Shown in pieces: positions 1-10,526 of a DNA stretch of 64,000 nt (positions are counted from its first letter, which is position 1; every line of letters begins with the position of its first letter). The stretch is from Hordeum vulgare subsp. vulgare (taxonomy: Eukaryota > Streptophyta > Magnoliopsida > Poales > Poaceae). Under the pieces are notes generated by a model, which worked only from the letters and a program-made list of their open reading frames with translations, was not told the DNA's origin and ran no database searches. The position numbers and the translations under genes were made by a program. The stretch is from contig NC_058524.1 of assembly GCF_904849725.1 (NCBI RefSeq), positions 355,009,823 through 355,073,822 on the forward strand, in the 5' to 3' direction.

Positions 1-3000
1 ATCTCAAATTTCTATCACAGCTCTATATAGTTACATTTTACCTCCAGTAGCATTGCCATGACCTCTGGTCAATTATTGGAGAGAGGTTCCATGTAACTAC
101 TTCTCATTTTTACCCTTGGATCACCATTTTACCACTCTTGCCCCACTTCTGCTTAAGACAAAGCCACCACCTCTTTCCAGAGGGTCCCTAGCAACCCAAA
201 GGATCATTTCAAAACAAGATATGGCATGCTCATGTGGGGAAAATGAGCAGCACATCTACATGTTGATTTCTGGCTGAAGTGTAGCTTTGTACAACAAGTA
301 CTAGCTAACCTCCTCTGCTTGAGCTCAAACTTGACAGTGTTGCAGTCCTTGCATTGTCAATCATGCGAGACAAAGTCCCATCCTGAGATCACTCCATTAA
401 GCACCCTCATTTCCAGCCTTAAGTTTTCTGCTACAAACTTAATTGCAGTCAAACCCCAGTCTAAACTGATCCAATTGGGTCCAATCTCCTCCAGTGCTTC
501 GTGGCACGCATGCATTGCATTCTTGACACCTTGGCATGGCCAAGAGTTGGCCCATGACACCAAGTGGGGTGGTGGCCACTCCCCTGGCATGCAAAACTAG
601 TGCTCTGCACCTTGTTTTCTTCCTCCAGGCCGTATCCAGCCGTTGTTGCATGTCTCAGAGCACCATGGCATCCCCCTTGACTGGTCCAAGCCATTCCTGA
701 CGCTGGCTAGCCTCCAAGATCCATCTGGGGCGCGTGTCCGCCATGCACAGGGAGCACCAGAGAGCTCCCGAGCCCTCCTTCATGTGCCCCTCCATTTGAA
801 GCTCTCCCCCGAGCCCGTGCAACCCCATTCCAATTCCTACGCCATGACTTCCGTCATCGGCCTCCGCCTTGGCCGAGGGCTCCTCCGCCCCCGAGGCTCC
901 CCTGCGGTGCTGGCTACTGCTTGGGTGTGGGAGGCCATGCCCCGAGCCTCTGCTGGCCGGCGCGCCGCCAGGAAAGGCTGGAGCCGCCGGACCCGGCCCC
1001 TGCATCGACTGGCCCTACCTCTCGTGCATGCCCCGTGATCGAACGGAGGAAGGAGAAGAACCTAGCGGTTAGGCCCCGCCTGTAAGTGCCTCGGTGGGCG
1101 GGCCCAACCACCTTGAGTGGAGACATGCGCCCTGTTGGCTGCCTCCCCGCGCGGGAAACGTAATGGGGCCGAAGGCACCTCCTGTGTGTCCACGGCTGGC
1201 CAAGACGAGCCAACGGGCCCGCCCACCTCCCTCCCGAGAGCCACGGGCGCATGATAGTCCCTGGAGTTGAACCCTTTATTCATTTTTCCTTCGTCAGCAC
1301 TTAAAAAATCCTTCATAAATCCATCTGAGCTCGAAAATTAATGATTGAAATTTCTGCAAGTCCCTAAAATCAATACCTATCCATATATGTGCATTGCACA
1401 TTTTCCAGAAGACTTTCGGTGGGAATTAATATTCAAATGCCCATTTGAATATTTGAAACCCCACTTTGTAAATTCCATTAGCATCCAAATCAACTCCAAA
1501 AGAAGTGATTCAAAATTCCAGAACCTTCTAATATCATTCCCTATTTTTGAAACATTTGTCAACATTTTTGTATTACATATTTCTGTTGCAATAAATAAAT
1601 ATCTCCCTTTTGCTATTTATCCAGTACTGAAAAATCCCTAGTATATTCACCTCAACTCCAAATCCCATTAAACAACTTCCTAAATATTTCTAAAATTATA
1701 CTCTCTTAAATGAGTGCCTCCACTAATTTTTATCATGATATTTTCAGTAGGCTTCTTTAAATATCACCTATCCTTCCTTTCATCCATTCAAAAATCTCTA
1801 ATAGTTCAAATCCCCTGTAGCAAGCTTAAATTATTTTTCTTATGACCAGAGAGGTCCAAGAAAAATAAAACTCCTATTTATATACACTATTGTTTTTGCT
1901 TGTTGTATGGCTTACCTTGTTATTTCCGACGTTAGCTGACGGAGTAGACGAAGTACTCGGAGTTGGAACGGAAGACCTCGAAGACCCAGAGGACTTATGT
2001 GAGCAAAGGCAAGCAACCCTTTGACCATGTTTGAGAAAATATTATATTGCATGCTAGTAGAGCAATTTTCCCCATTCTGTATGATCATAAGTATTCGGTA
2101 AATCATCGATATGATGTTTCCGATGGATTCTCTGGAGCACTTGCATTTTGAGCATTATCCTACCACATATGAGGGTCACACCAATATCATGTTGACAGGT
2201 AGAACTAAGCATAGTAGTAGCATGAGCATGATGATCGTAAGAATCAAAGGATTATGAAAACCTCGTCGGGTGCCACTAATGCCCGTGGGTGATGATGCGT
2301 TAGGTGGCCACTTGTGAAGAAGTGGCGCACCGGGTGTATTTTGGTGTTAGTGTTTTCGGAAATGGGATTAGATTTATGATGTGTCGACCATCCCAACCTT
2401 ACATGTGCGACCACGTTACCCCTTTATGGGACGGGGCTTTGTTGATTACTCTGGTCGGTGCCAGCAAAGAGCCACATTACTAGTGGCGGGAGTGACGTGT
2501 GGTCACTCTCATGACGGGGTCGTGCCAGGTAGGGCAACTATGCCGTTTTTACGTGTTCTGGGCACACCGTTGGTCCCCACATGGATGATATTGTCCAGAG
2601 TTGGTGCTCGTGAGACGTACATCATGTGGGTTGGGTACCAATCGAGTGGATCTCTTTGTCTAGTATTGTCAGGGGAAAGGCATTGATCGGGTACTTACCT
2701 CGTGTATGTTATATACCGTGAGTCGTGGATGACAGGAAGTTTCCCGGATCTCGTGGGTACAACATACAACCTCTACAGAGTGTAAAACTATTCGAATCGC
2801 CGTGTCCACGGTCAAGGACAGTTGGGTGGTGCTGCTTAAACTACGTCCCATCGTTTCCGCAGAAACCAAGTGTTTGTGTGTTCAAGGAGTTATCTGAGTA
2901 AGAGTTGATATGACCAAGTTTGGTGACTTGGCATATCGGGTGAACCCAAAGTGTTCAGCCCTCAGCAGATATGTTGATATTTGTATCCTGTTCTTCTAAA

Positions 3001-3381
3001 TACCATCTAGCTTATGATGCATATCCATATCCATCTACGATCATGTTTATTTTCATTCAAGGCTCGTTTTCCGCAAATGCTGCATCTCACTTTATTATCG
3101 TACCAACTGCATTATCCACATCATGGGATTTTTGCGAGTACATTCAAAGTACTCATTGGCTTGCCACTAGTTATTTCATTGACCAGGTACGGGAGAACAG
3201 GAAATGGTGAAGAACACCTTGGTGACGTTACTTCGAGCTAGGATGCTTCCTAGTCAGAATGCCTATAGGTTAAGGCTGATGGCATGGGTTCACGCTTTGG
3301 ACCAATATTTCAGCTACTCGTCAAGCTTGGTGTGTTGGCCCTCAAAGCCCTATATATGCAAGACTTGACCGCAGTGATCAT
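1..3381 (+). repeat. Family A long LTR, copy 1 (truncated both ends)
   Basis: No gene is recognised. Positions about 1780-2940 match 20590-21734 of copy 2, and 2655-3290 match the reverse complement of 53222-52580 (copy 3). The stretch around 570-690 resembles copy 3 near 54500, so the unit probably covers this whole interval. Its layout is an upstream part with low coding content (1-640), a GC-rich part (640-1260), an AT-rich part (1260-1900), a short acidic exon-like part (1930-2030), and a conserved 3' portion. The right end is cut at 3381, where the Athila-type element begins, so the LTR terminus and primer-binding site are absent. Open frames inside it are short and overlap on both strands. 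Confidence 0.7.
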
Positions 3382-3703
3382 TGATACGTCTCCAACGTAT
3401 CTACTTTTGCAAACTCTTTTGCCCTTGTTTTGGACTATAATTTGCATGATTTGAATGGAACTAACCTGGACTGACGCTGTTTTCAGCAGAATTGCCTTGG
3501 TGTTATTTTTGTGCAGAAATCAAAGTTCTCCAAACGTCCTGAAAATTTACGGGGAGCAGTTTTGGAAAATGTCAAAAATATCTGCGCCAAGTTCAACCTC
3601 AGGGGGTGGGCCAGTGGGCCACAAGCCCCTGCTCCGCCACCACCCCCTGGTGGCGGTGGGCAGGCTTGTGCAGCCCACACGCACCTGGCGCCCCCAACTC
3701 CAG

Positions 3704-3712
3704 CTCTATAAG
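3704..3712 (+). promoter_or_regulatory. LTR TATA box
   Basis: The string CTCTATAAG lies just after the GC-rich block of the LTR and is followed by a pyrimidine-rich stretch, as expected of a core promoter driving the element's genomic RNA. The same string is present in the 3' LTR at about 10863-10871. Confidence 0.6.
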
Positions 3713-4497
3713 TTGTCTTTCATCCCAGAAAAAAATAAAAAGAGAAGATTTCGTCGTGTTTTCCATACGGAGGCGCCGCCACCTCCTGTTATTCATGTGG
3801 AGGGTAGATCTGGAGTCCGTCTTGGGCTCCGGAGAGGGGAAATCATCGCCATCGTCATCATCATCCTACTTCCCTCTCCAATTCCATGAAGCTCTTCGTC
3901 GTTCGTGAGTAATCTATTTGTAGGCTCGCTGGGCGGTGATGAGTAGGATGAGATCTATCATGTAATTGAGTTAGTTTTGATGGGCATTGATCCCTAGTAT
4001 CCACTATGTTCTGAGATTTGATGTTGCTACTACTTTGCCATGCTTAATGCTTGTCATTAGGGCCCGAGTGCCATGATTTCAGATCTGAAATTATTATGTT
4101 TCAACCAATATATGTGTGTTTTAGATCTGATCTTGCAAGTTGTAGTTACCTACTATGTGTTATGATCTGGCAAACCCGGAGTGAAAATAACCGGAACCAC
4201 TCCCGGTAATGACCATAGTTTCAGGAGTTCATGTGTTCACCAAGTGCTAATGCGTTGGTCCGGTTCTTTATTGAAAGGAGAACCTTAATATCCCGTAGTT
4301 TCCTTTTGGACCCCGCTGCCATGGGAGGGATGGACAATAGATGTCATGCAAGTTCTTTTCCCTAAGCACGTTAGACGACACGCGGAATGCATGCCTACAT
4401 CACATTGACGAACGGGAGCTAGCCCCATATCTCTCCGTGTTATAGTTGTTGCATGATGAATATCATCCAAACAAATCACCGACCCATTGCCTACGAG

Positions 4498-4700
4498 TTT
4501 GTCCTACTGTTGCTACTGTTGTTACTTGTCTTGCTCTGCTGCTGCTACTACTGTTGCTACTGCTGTTACTTGTCTTGCTCTGCTGCTGCTACTACTGTTG
4601 CTACTGTTGTTACTTGTCTTGCTCTGCTGCTACTGTTGCTACTACTGTCGCTTGCTACTGCTGTTCCTTGCCACTGCTATTGCTCGTTACACTGCTACTA
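4498..4700 (+). repeat. TGC/TGT-rich tandem repeat within the LTR
   Basis: About three copies of a ~57-60 bp unit built of TGCTAC, TGTTAC and TCTTGC pieces. The homologous part of the 3' LTR (about 11656-11780) is roughly 100 bp shorter and carries fewer units, so copies have been gained or lost since insertion. Frames through it encode only Leu/Cys/Tyr-rich low-complexity peptides and are not genes. Confidence 0.75.
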
Positions 4701-5184
4701 CCTTCTACACTGTTGATTCACCGACAGTTGATGAGAACTGACAACTTCCATCGACGCGGCAACGAAGGCGCCATTGATACAATTGTTAGGAATAGTCTGT
4801 TGTCAACAGATCATTTCTGACACCGTTGTTATCATATTACTTTGTTGTTACTATTGTGCTTGCATATACTAATCTTTCAGGTGTGGTCGAATCTGACAAA
4901 TTCAGCTGCTAATACTTGAGAGTATACTCTCACCTCCTGACCGGCGATCTACAAATTGGGTCGAATACTCTACCCTCGAAAACTACTGCAAACCCACGCG
5001 ATGGTGGGCCATCAACAACATTCTTCCAGTTTCATTGTCGGGGAGTGCTAGCAGCATTCTTCTGGTGCCGTTGTAGGAGAAGGTTCATTGTCATAAGCAT
5101 TCGTCTAGCTAACGCCAGAGATTGCAGGATCAACCCTTTTCTGGGGCCATTGCTAGGGAAGCACAGCTGACGTCAGCACTTTTC

Positions 5185-5202
5185 TGGCGCCGTTGCCGGG
5201 GA
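5185..5202 (+). other. Primer-binding site, tRNA-Asp type
   Basis: TGGCGCCGTTGCCGGGGA is 18 nt that I recognise as complementary to the 3' end of plant tRNA-Asp(GUC) including CCA, the usual primer of Athila-lineage elements. It starts 6-9 nt after the LTR end, depending on where the LTR is taken to stop. Confidence 0.85.
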
Positions 5203-5252
5203 GGTATTGCTATATTCTCTGAGTCACTTGGGATTTATATCTGCTGATCACT

Positions 5253-6755
5253 ATGAAGAATCTGAAGGATTCGAAGACCAAAGTCTTGCCCTCAACTACG
5301 AGAGGAGGTAAGGAATTGCCATCTAGCTCTGCACTTGATTCACCTTCAGTTATGAGTAAGTTTGCGACTTCACCTACTGCTAGAGATGCTATGCTTGATA
5401 CTACTGCTAGAGATGCTATGCTTGATACTGCTTTGCCTGATGATGCTAGACATGGTGTTTTGCCTGATGATACTATGCTTGATACTGCTAGAGATGCTAT
5501 GCTTGATACTGCTAGAGATGATATGCCTGATACTGCTAGAGATGCTATGCTTGATACTGCTTTGCCTGATGATGCTAGAGATGCTGCTTTGCCTGATGAT
5601 GCTATGCTTGATACTGCTAGAGATGCTCCTTTGCGTATTCCACTAGGAGTGTTACTTGATGCTCATATTGATAGAGTTACTGCCAATGCTCGTGATGCTT
5701 CTGAAACTACCGATACTATTGAGATAGAATTTGCTTTTGCTCCTGCTAGATCTAGCTCTCCTAGATATGAATTGCCTGATATACTTGAGGGTTACGTTAT
5801 GGAGGGAGAGATAGCTGAGGATTTTCTTGCGTGTAAGGATGCCTATGATGCTGAGAAATTAATTCTCAAGTGGAAACAAAAATCTCGTGAAGTCAGGATG
5901 AAAAATGACCCGAAGTTTGCCACTTTGCCTATCTTTGTCACCGATAAGGATTATGAATTCTCTGTCAACCCTGAGATAATCTCTCTAGTCGAATCTGATC
6001 CTTTTCACGGTTCTGAGTCTGAGATGGTCATAGCCCATCTCGCCAAACTATCCGAAATAGCCAACCTTTTCACTAATGAGGAGAAGATCCACCACTCCTA
6101 TATCCTTAAGCTGTTTCCTTTCTCTCTAAAGGATGACGCTAAAGCCTGGTTCACCTCTCTTGCTCCTGGATGTGTGCGTAGTCCCCAGGAGATGGTCTAT
6201 TACTTCTATGAGAAATATTTCCCGGCCCATAAGAAGCAAGCTGCCTTGCAGGAAATATACAACTTTGCTCAACTCCAAGAAGAGAGTCTTCCACAAGCTT
6301 GGGGGAGGCTCGTCCAGCTACAGAATGCTTTGCTTGATCACCCTCTTAAGAAGAACGAGATACTTGATATCCTCTATAACGGACTTACCGATGCCTCTAG
6401 AGACCACCTAGATAGTTGTGCCAGTTGTGTTTTTAGGGAACGAACTGTAGAACAAGCTGAGACCCTACTGAATAACCTCTTGATCAACGATAATGCTTGG
6501 ACTATTCCCGAACCACCTCCAAAGCCAACTCCTAAGAAAAGAGGTATTCTATTCCTCAGTCCCGAAGATATGCAAGAAGCTAATATATCTATGCAAGAGA
6601 AAGGCATTAGATCCAAAGATGTCAAAAATCTACCACTTATCGAAGAGATCCATGGTCTCGATAAACCGATACAGGTAGTAGAAATGAATTCTCTGCATAG
6701 GTTTGACGAGAGTGATATTCCTTTTGATAAACTTGCTAGCCTATGCTTTGATTAA
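5253..6755 (+). CDS. gag: Gag polyprotein of Athila-lineage element (5' part of a broken gag-pro frame)
   Basis: A 500-codon frame beginning 50 bp after the primer-binding site. Residues ~40-130 are a degenerate 8-residue tandem repeat (ARDAMLDT variants). Residues ~230-430 carry a retrotransposon Gag core, with LKLFPFSLKDDAKAWF and WGRLVQLQNALLDHP as clear landmarks. Gag forms the cytoplasmic virus-like particle that packages element RNA. The TAA at 6753-6755 is premature: the same frame continues through 6756-6935 with protein-like sequence, meets a TAG at 6936-6938, and then runs straight into the protease frame starting at 6981. So gag and protease were one frame ending at 8210, now split by two nonsense codons. 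No CCHC zinc knuckle was noticed. Confidence 0.85.
   Translation: MKNLKDSKTKVLPSTTRGGKELPSSSALDSPSVMSKFATSPTARDAMLDTTARDAMLDTALPDDARHGVLPDDTMLDTARDAMLDTARDDMPDTARDAMLDTALPDDARDAALPDDAMLDTARDAPLRIPLGVLLDAHIDRVTANARDASETTDTIEIEFAFAPARSSSPRYELPDILEGYVMEGEIAEDFLACKDAYDAEKLILKWKQKSREVRMKNDPKFATLPIFVTDKDYEFSVNPEIISLVESDPFHGSESEMVIAHLAKLSEIANLFTNEEKIHHSYILKLFPFSLKDDAKAWFTSLAPGCVRSPQEMVYYFYEKYFPAHKKQAALQEIYNFAQLQEESLPQAWGRLVQLQNALLDHPLKKNEILDILYNGLTDASRDHLDSCASCVFRERTVEQAETLLNNLLINDNAWTIPEPPPKPTPKKRGILFLSPEDMQEANISMQEKGIRSKDVKNLPLIEEIHGLDKPIQVVEMNSLHRFDESDIPFDKLASLCFD
5371..5640 (+). repeat. 24-bp coding minisatellite in gag
   Basis: Tandem 24-bp units encode A-R-D-A-M-L-D-T, with shorter variants encoding A-L-P-D-D. 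All unit lengths are multiples of three, so expansion and contraction have kept the gag frame. The encoded segment is acidic, low in complexity, and lies N-terminal to the Gag core. Confidence 0.85.
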
Positions 6756-6980
6756 TTTGACAACTTTGTTGCCAAACAACAGAGTTTCAATGATTATGTT
6801 AGCAGACATTTGGAACAGAGTGCTCGTATGCTTAGCCATTTAAGTGCTTGTGTAGACAGAAATGTCAATGCTGTGAAGCTTCTGAGTAAACATGCCTCTA
6901 TGATTACTACTCAGGTAGAACAAGTACTTAAAGCTTAGAATGACCTGCTCAATGAATTAAATGAGAACTATGTCAGAGTC

Positions 6981-8210
6981 ATGACTAGAGGAGGCAAAAT
7001 GACTCAGGAACCTTTGTATCCTGAAGGTCATCCTAAGAGAATTGATCAAGACTCTCAAGGAATCAATGCTGATACACCTAGTCATCCTAAGGAGAAGAAG
7101 AAGGATGACAGAAACCTGCACGCCAGTTCACCAAATACTATCACACCTGAAGAACCTAATGATATTTCTGCGTCTGATGCAGAAACACAATCAGGTGATG
7201 AACATGAACCTGGTGACAATGTGGACAGTGATGTTCATAATAATGCTCAATCTAGCCATGATAAGGATGTGGAGATTGAACCTACGGTTAATCCTGATAA
7301 TCCACAACCTAAGAGATACGATAAGAATGACTTCACTGCTAGGAAGCATGGTAAAGAAAGAGAGCCATGGGTTCAGAGACCTATGCCCTTTCCTCCTAAG
7401 CTATCCAAGAAAAAGGATGATGAGGATTTTGAGCACTTCGTTGAGATGATAAGACCCATCTTTCTGCAGATGCGGTTAACTGATATGCTCAAGATGTCTC
7501 CGTATGCCAAGTACATGAAAGATATCATGACTAATGAACGGAAGATACCAGATCTTGAGATCTCCACCATGCTTGCCAACTACACTTTCAAAGGTGGAAC
7601 TCCTAAGAAACTTGGTGATCCCGGAGTGCCCACTATACCTAGATCCATCAAAGGAAACTACGTAAGAACTGCCTTATGTGACCTTGGAGCCGGTGTTAGT
7701 GTTATGCCGCTTTCTCTTTATCGTAGACATGAATTGGATAAGTTGACACCCACTAAAATTTCTCTGCAAATGGCCGACAAATCAATTGCTTTCCCTATTG
7801 GCATTTGCAAGGATGTGCCTGTTGTGGTTGCTAATACCACTATCTTAACAGACTTTGTTATCTTGGATATCCTCGAGGACGATGCCATGGCTATCATCCT
7901 CGGAAGACCCTTTTTAAACACTGTAGGGGCTGTTATAGATTGCAACAAAGGCAATGTAACTTTCCATGTCAACGGTAATGAGCACAGAGTGCACTTTCCG
8001 AAGAAACGATATCGAGTACATTGCATCAATGCTATGGAAAAGACTTCATCGATTCTCATTGGGAGCTTTGAATGCCCTATTCCTCATGTCAAGATGAAGT
8101 ATGATTTGCTTGTTGGGGAGATTCATATCCCCATTGAGGTGACTTACTGGCTATTCAAAAATTCTCCGTTCTCTCTTGCGATTCGACAAGGTTTTGTCAT
8201 AAGGACTTGA
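6981..8210 (+). CDS. Athila-type aspartic protease region (3' part of gag-pro)
   Basis: A 409-codon frame in the same phase as the upstream gag frame. Residues ~1-150 are a hydrophilic Lys/Asp-rich linker. Residues ~225-345 form a retropepsin-like domain: the active-site region reads LCDLGAGVSVMPLSLY, a DLGA variant typical of Athila elements in place of DSGA/DTGA, and is followed by LQMADKS and the conserved IILGRPFL. The enzyme would cleave the polyprotein during particle maturation. The frame ends soon after the protease, and no RT motifs (such as YVDD or YLDD) follow, so polymerase has been lost. The first ATG at 6981 is only where the frame reopens after two stops and is probably not a real start. 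Confidence 0.8.
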   Translation: MTRGGKMTQEPLYPEGHPKRIDQDSQGINADTPSHPKEKKKDDRNLHASSPNTITPEEPNDISASDAETQSGDEHEPGDNVDSDVHNNAQSSHDKDVEIEPTVNPDNPQPKRYDKNDFTARKHGKEREPWVQRPMPFPPKLSKKKDDEDFEHFVEMIRPIFLQMRLTDMLKMSPYAKYMKDIMTNERKIPDLEISTMLANYTFKGGTPKKLGDPGVPTIPRSIKGNYVRTALCDLGAGVSVMPLSLYRRHELDKLTPTKISLQMADKSIAFPIGICKDVPVVVANTTILTDFVILDILEDDAMAIILGRPFLNTVGAVIDCNKGNVTFHVNGNEHRVHFPKKRYRVHCINAMEKTSSILIGSFECPIPHVKMKYDLLVGEIHIPIEVTYWLFKNSPFSLAIRQGFVIRT

Positions 8211-8374
8211 TCAACCCCACTGACGAATTTCTTCCGATCACCATGAAACGGATGAATCAGAGAGTCACATACCTCTGTTTTGAGTCTTCATTTTCTGTTG
8301 CTTAGAAGAAAAATGATGGAATTAGTTTAGCTTTTCCTGTTTTCTGTTTTAGCGTCCCGGGAAAAATACCTCGA
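8211..8374 (+). other. Short post-protease spacer
   Basis: No protein domain is recognised. The first bases continue protein-like codons after the protease stop (around 8220-8290), then become T-rich. This is where RT would start in a complete Athila-lineage element. Confidence 0.4.
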
Positions 8375-8605
8375 TAATAAAAGTTCTCCGATGGTCCTGA
8401 AAATTTAGTATGATTTTTTCTGGAATTTTTGAAAATTTCTGGGCCTCAGAGCTGGTGTGGGGGCCTGACCAGTGGGCCACAGGCCCTTGCTCCGTCACCA
8501 CCCCCTGGTGGCGTGGTGCAAGCTTGTGGGGCCCATAGGCATCCCCTCCACTCACTCCAGCTCTCAGCCTCTTCTTCCACCTCCAGAAAAAATTGTTTCG
8601 CAGCT
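8375..8605 (+). repeat. Internal copy of the LTR promoter-proximal block, without its TATA box
   Basis: By eye this aligns with 3523-3735 of the 5' LTR: shared landmarks in the same order are AAAGTTCTCC, CCTGAAAATTTA, CCAGTGGGCCACA, CACCACCCCCTGGTGGCG, CCAGCTCT and CCAGAAAAAATT. Where the LTR has CTCTATAAG, this copy has CTCTCAGCC, so the core TATA is missing. It lies between protease and the next ORF remnant, so it may be an ancient duplication of LTR regulatory sequence or a separate promoter-like module. Confidence 0.65.
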
Positions 8606-8947
8606 CAAACCCGTGTTCTTGCTCATTTGGCTATGATTTTCGATCTCCTTGCTCAAAGCACCATTCTCCGTACTGTTTTGGGGAAATTGCTCCTTGGTAA
8701 GTGACTCCTCCATTGGTCCAATTAGTTTTTGCTCTAGTGCTTTATCCTTCGCGAATTCTTCCTACCTTGGTGACCCTGTTCTTGAGCTTGAAAGGTTGAT
8801 TTTAGCTGGTCCCAAGTAGTTTTAGCGCGTGATACGGTCTCTAGGCACTAGTAGGAGTAGTTGCTACAAGTTGGGTTAATCCTTATTCACTTTTCTTTCG
8901 AAGTCTCTACAAATTTCAGAATTTTTCAGAGCTAGGAAAGGGAAAAG

Positions 8948-9125
8948 ATGAGGAGGTTCTTGAGAGGCTCTTCAAGCCGTAACCACAAGGAGGATGAGAA
9001 GAACCACCCCAAGTACGTAGTCCCTCGTGTCGCAGAAGTTCGAGCGTGCGAGTGGCAAGTGATGAATTTTTGTGCGCCGCCGGACTTTATGAAGACTTTT
9101 ATTACTTGGTGGAGAACACAGGTCT
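8948..9125 (+). pseudogene. Remnant of post-pol (env-position) ORF
   Basis: The frame opens MRRFLRGSSSR and continues through YVVPRVAEVRACEW. At about 9052 the reading phase changes: one base upstream the protein-like sequence resumes as SDEFLCAAGLYEDFYYLVEN, so a single-base loss broke the frame. Similarity then stops near 9130. I associate this peptide with the extra ORF of cereal Athila-type elements; its function is not established and I assign none. A possible splice donor, GGTAAGTG, lies at about 8696. Confidence 0.5.
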
Positions 9126-10502
9126 TATAATGTTTGCAATGACAACTTAGAGAGAACCATGTTTGCAATGACAACTTAGAGATCATAGTTTCTGCTGCCA
9201 TGCTTATTTAGCTGAGAGCTTATAATGGTTTGTTTTGATTGCCAACATAGATTTTGAGATGACTGTGATGTAGTATGATAGGATGGTATTCACCTTTGAA
9301 TGTTTCAAGTGGTTTGACTTGGCGCATGTTCATGCATGTAGTTGAAACAAAATCAACATAGCCTCTATGATGTTCGTATTCATGGTGATTTATATCCTGT
9401 TCATGCTTGCATTTAATGTTAGTCAAACTCATTCCATCTTGATGACTGGTGTCGCTCTCTAGTTGGTCGCTTCCCAGTCTTTTGCTAGCCTTCACTTGTA
9501 CTAAGCGGCAATGCTGCTTGTGCAGCCACTTCCATGAAGACAAAAGTTTTTCCATGAGAGTCCACCATACCTACCTATTTGCGGTATCTACCTGCCGTTC
9601 CAAGTAAATTTGCATGTGCCATTCTCTAAACCTTCAAGAAATAATTTGTTTTGCATGCCCGAACCGCTCATATGGTGACAGAGGGCTATTGGTATCTTCC
9701 ATGCTAGGAGTGTTATCCTCGACATGTGTTTATTCACAGTCCTTCACAAGAAAGGGGCCGGTATTTGGGATGCCCAGTTCCATGCTTAAATCGAAAACAT
9801 AACTGTAAAACAAGACTCCCCCCGGATTGATGTTAGTATGGACGGTACCCGAGGATTGGTGGTGGGGGAGTTAAAACTTTACTTTTCTGTTTGGGAACCG
9901 CCTATAGCATGAGTAGCATGGAAAATATTGAGAACTCTTGGTCATTGCGTTGATAATGAAAGCATGCCACCCAAAATTATTATCTCTGTTTTCAAAGCTT
10001 GAGCTCTGGCACCTATGCAAATCAATGCTTCCCTTTGCGAAGGGCCTGTCTATTTATTTTCCTGTCGAGTCATCCTCCTCTTATATAAGCATCAACTAGA
10101 GAGCACCTCTGTCATTTCTATGCTTTGCTTTTGATTGATATTGAGTATGACTATGACTGGATCTTCGTTGCTATGAATTACAATGTTTAGTCAGCCCTTG
10201 ATCTTTGAAAGTGCTCTGCATTTATGTTTTGCGGTCTCAGAAAGAGCTAGCGAGATACCACCTATTCATATTGCTTCATGCTTGTTTTGATTGTAGTGTT
10301 GGTATTTGAAACTCATTATAATTTGCTCGTTAACTGATTATGCCATTGATATTAGTTTACCGTGAGACCTTTGTTTCATTTTCTTATGTGGTTAACTTGT
10401 GATCTTGCTGAAATTTTGGTTATGAGTTAGACATAGTTGCAGCAACAAGATCAAACAGAGTTTGTCAAAGTTTTTTCTTTCTCTCTCAGTTTGTCAACTG
10501 AG
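9126..10502 (+). other. Non-coding 3' interior of Athila-lineage element
   Basis: No domain is recognised and open frames are short on both strands. A 24-bp direct duplication (9130-9153 and 9161-9184) is visible. The rest looks like degraded interior sequence that becomes T-rich towards the 3' LTR. Confidence 0.6.
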
Positions 10503-10520
10503 TTGCTTGAGGACAAGCAA
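10503..10520 (+). other. Perfect hairpin upstream of the polypurine tract
   Basis: TTGCTTG AGGA CAAGCAA is a 7-bp perfect stem with a 4-nt loop, ending 6 nt before the purine tract that primes plus-strand synthesis. Its place suggests an RNA structure in the genomic transcript, but no function is shown. Confidence 0.6.
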
Positions 10521-10526
10521 TGTTTT

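Larger units (their letters stand above)
3382..5175 (+). repeat. 5' LTR of Athila-lineage element
   Basis: It starts TGATACGTCTCC and is aligned with 10540-12273 along its length. The exact 3' end is ambiguous between 5175 (GTCA) and 5178 (AGCA), because the other LTR is cut at this point. It contains a GC-rich block (3600-3700) just upstream of a TATA box, a TGC/TGT-rich variable region (4498-4700), and near its end three degenerate copies of the primer-binding-site motif. In the first ~115 bp the two LTRs differ by about five changes by eye. Confidence 0.88.

Noticed and set aside
643..1316. Possible host gene in the GC-rich stretch near the left end
   Set aside because: Frames on both strands are similar in length, no domain is visible, and the stretch sits inside family A LTR sequence resembling copy 3.
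4446..4820. Leu/Cys-rich open frames suggesting a membrane protein
   Set aside because: They arise from the TGC/TGT tandem repeat within the LTR; the other LTR has a different number of units.
5362..5646. A leucine/methionine-rich frame overlapping gag
   Set aside because: It is the second frame of the gag minisatellite and repeats with it; the gag frame continues on both sides.
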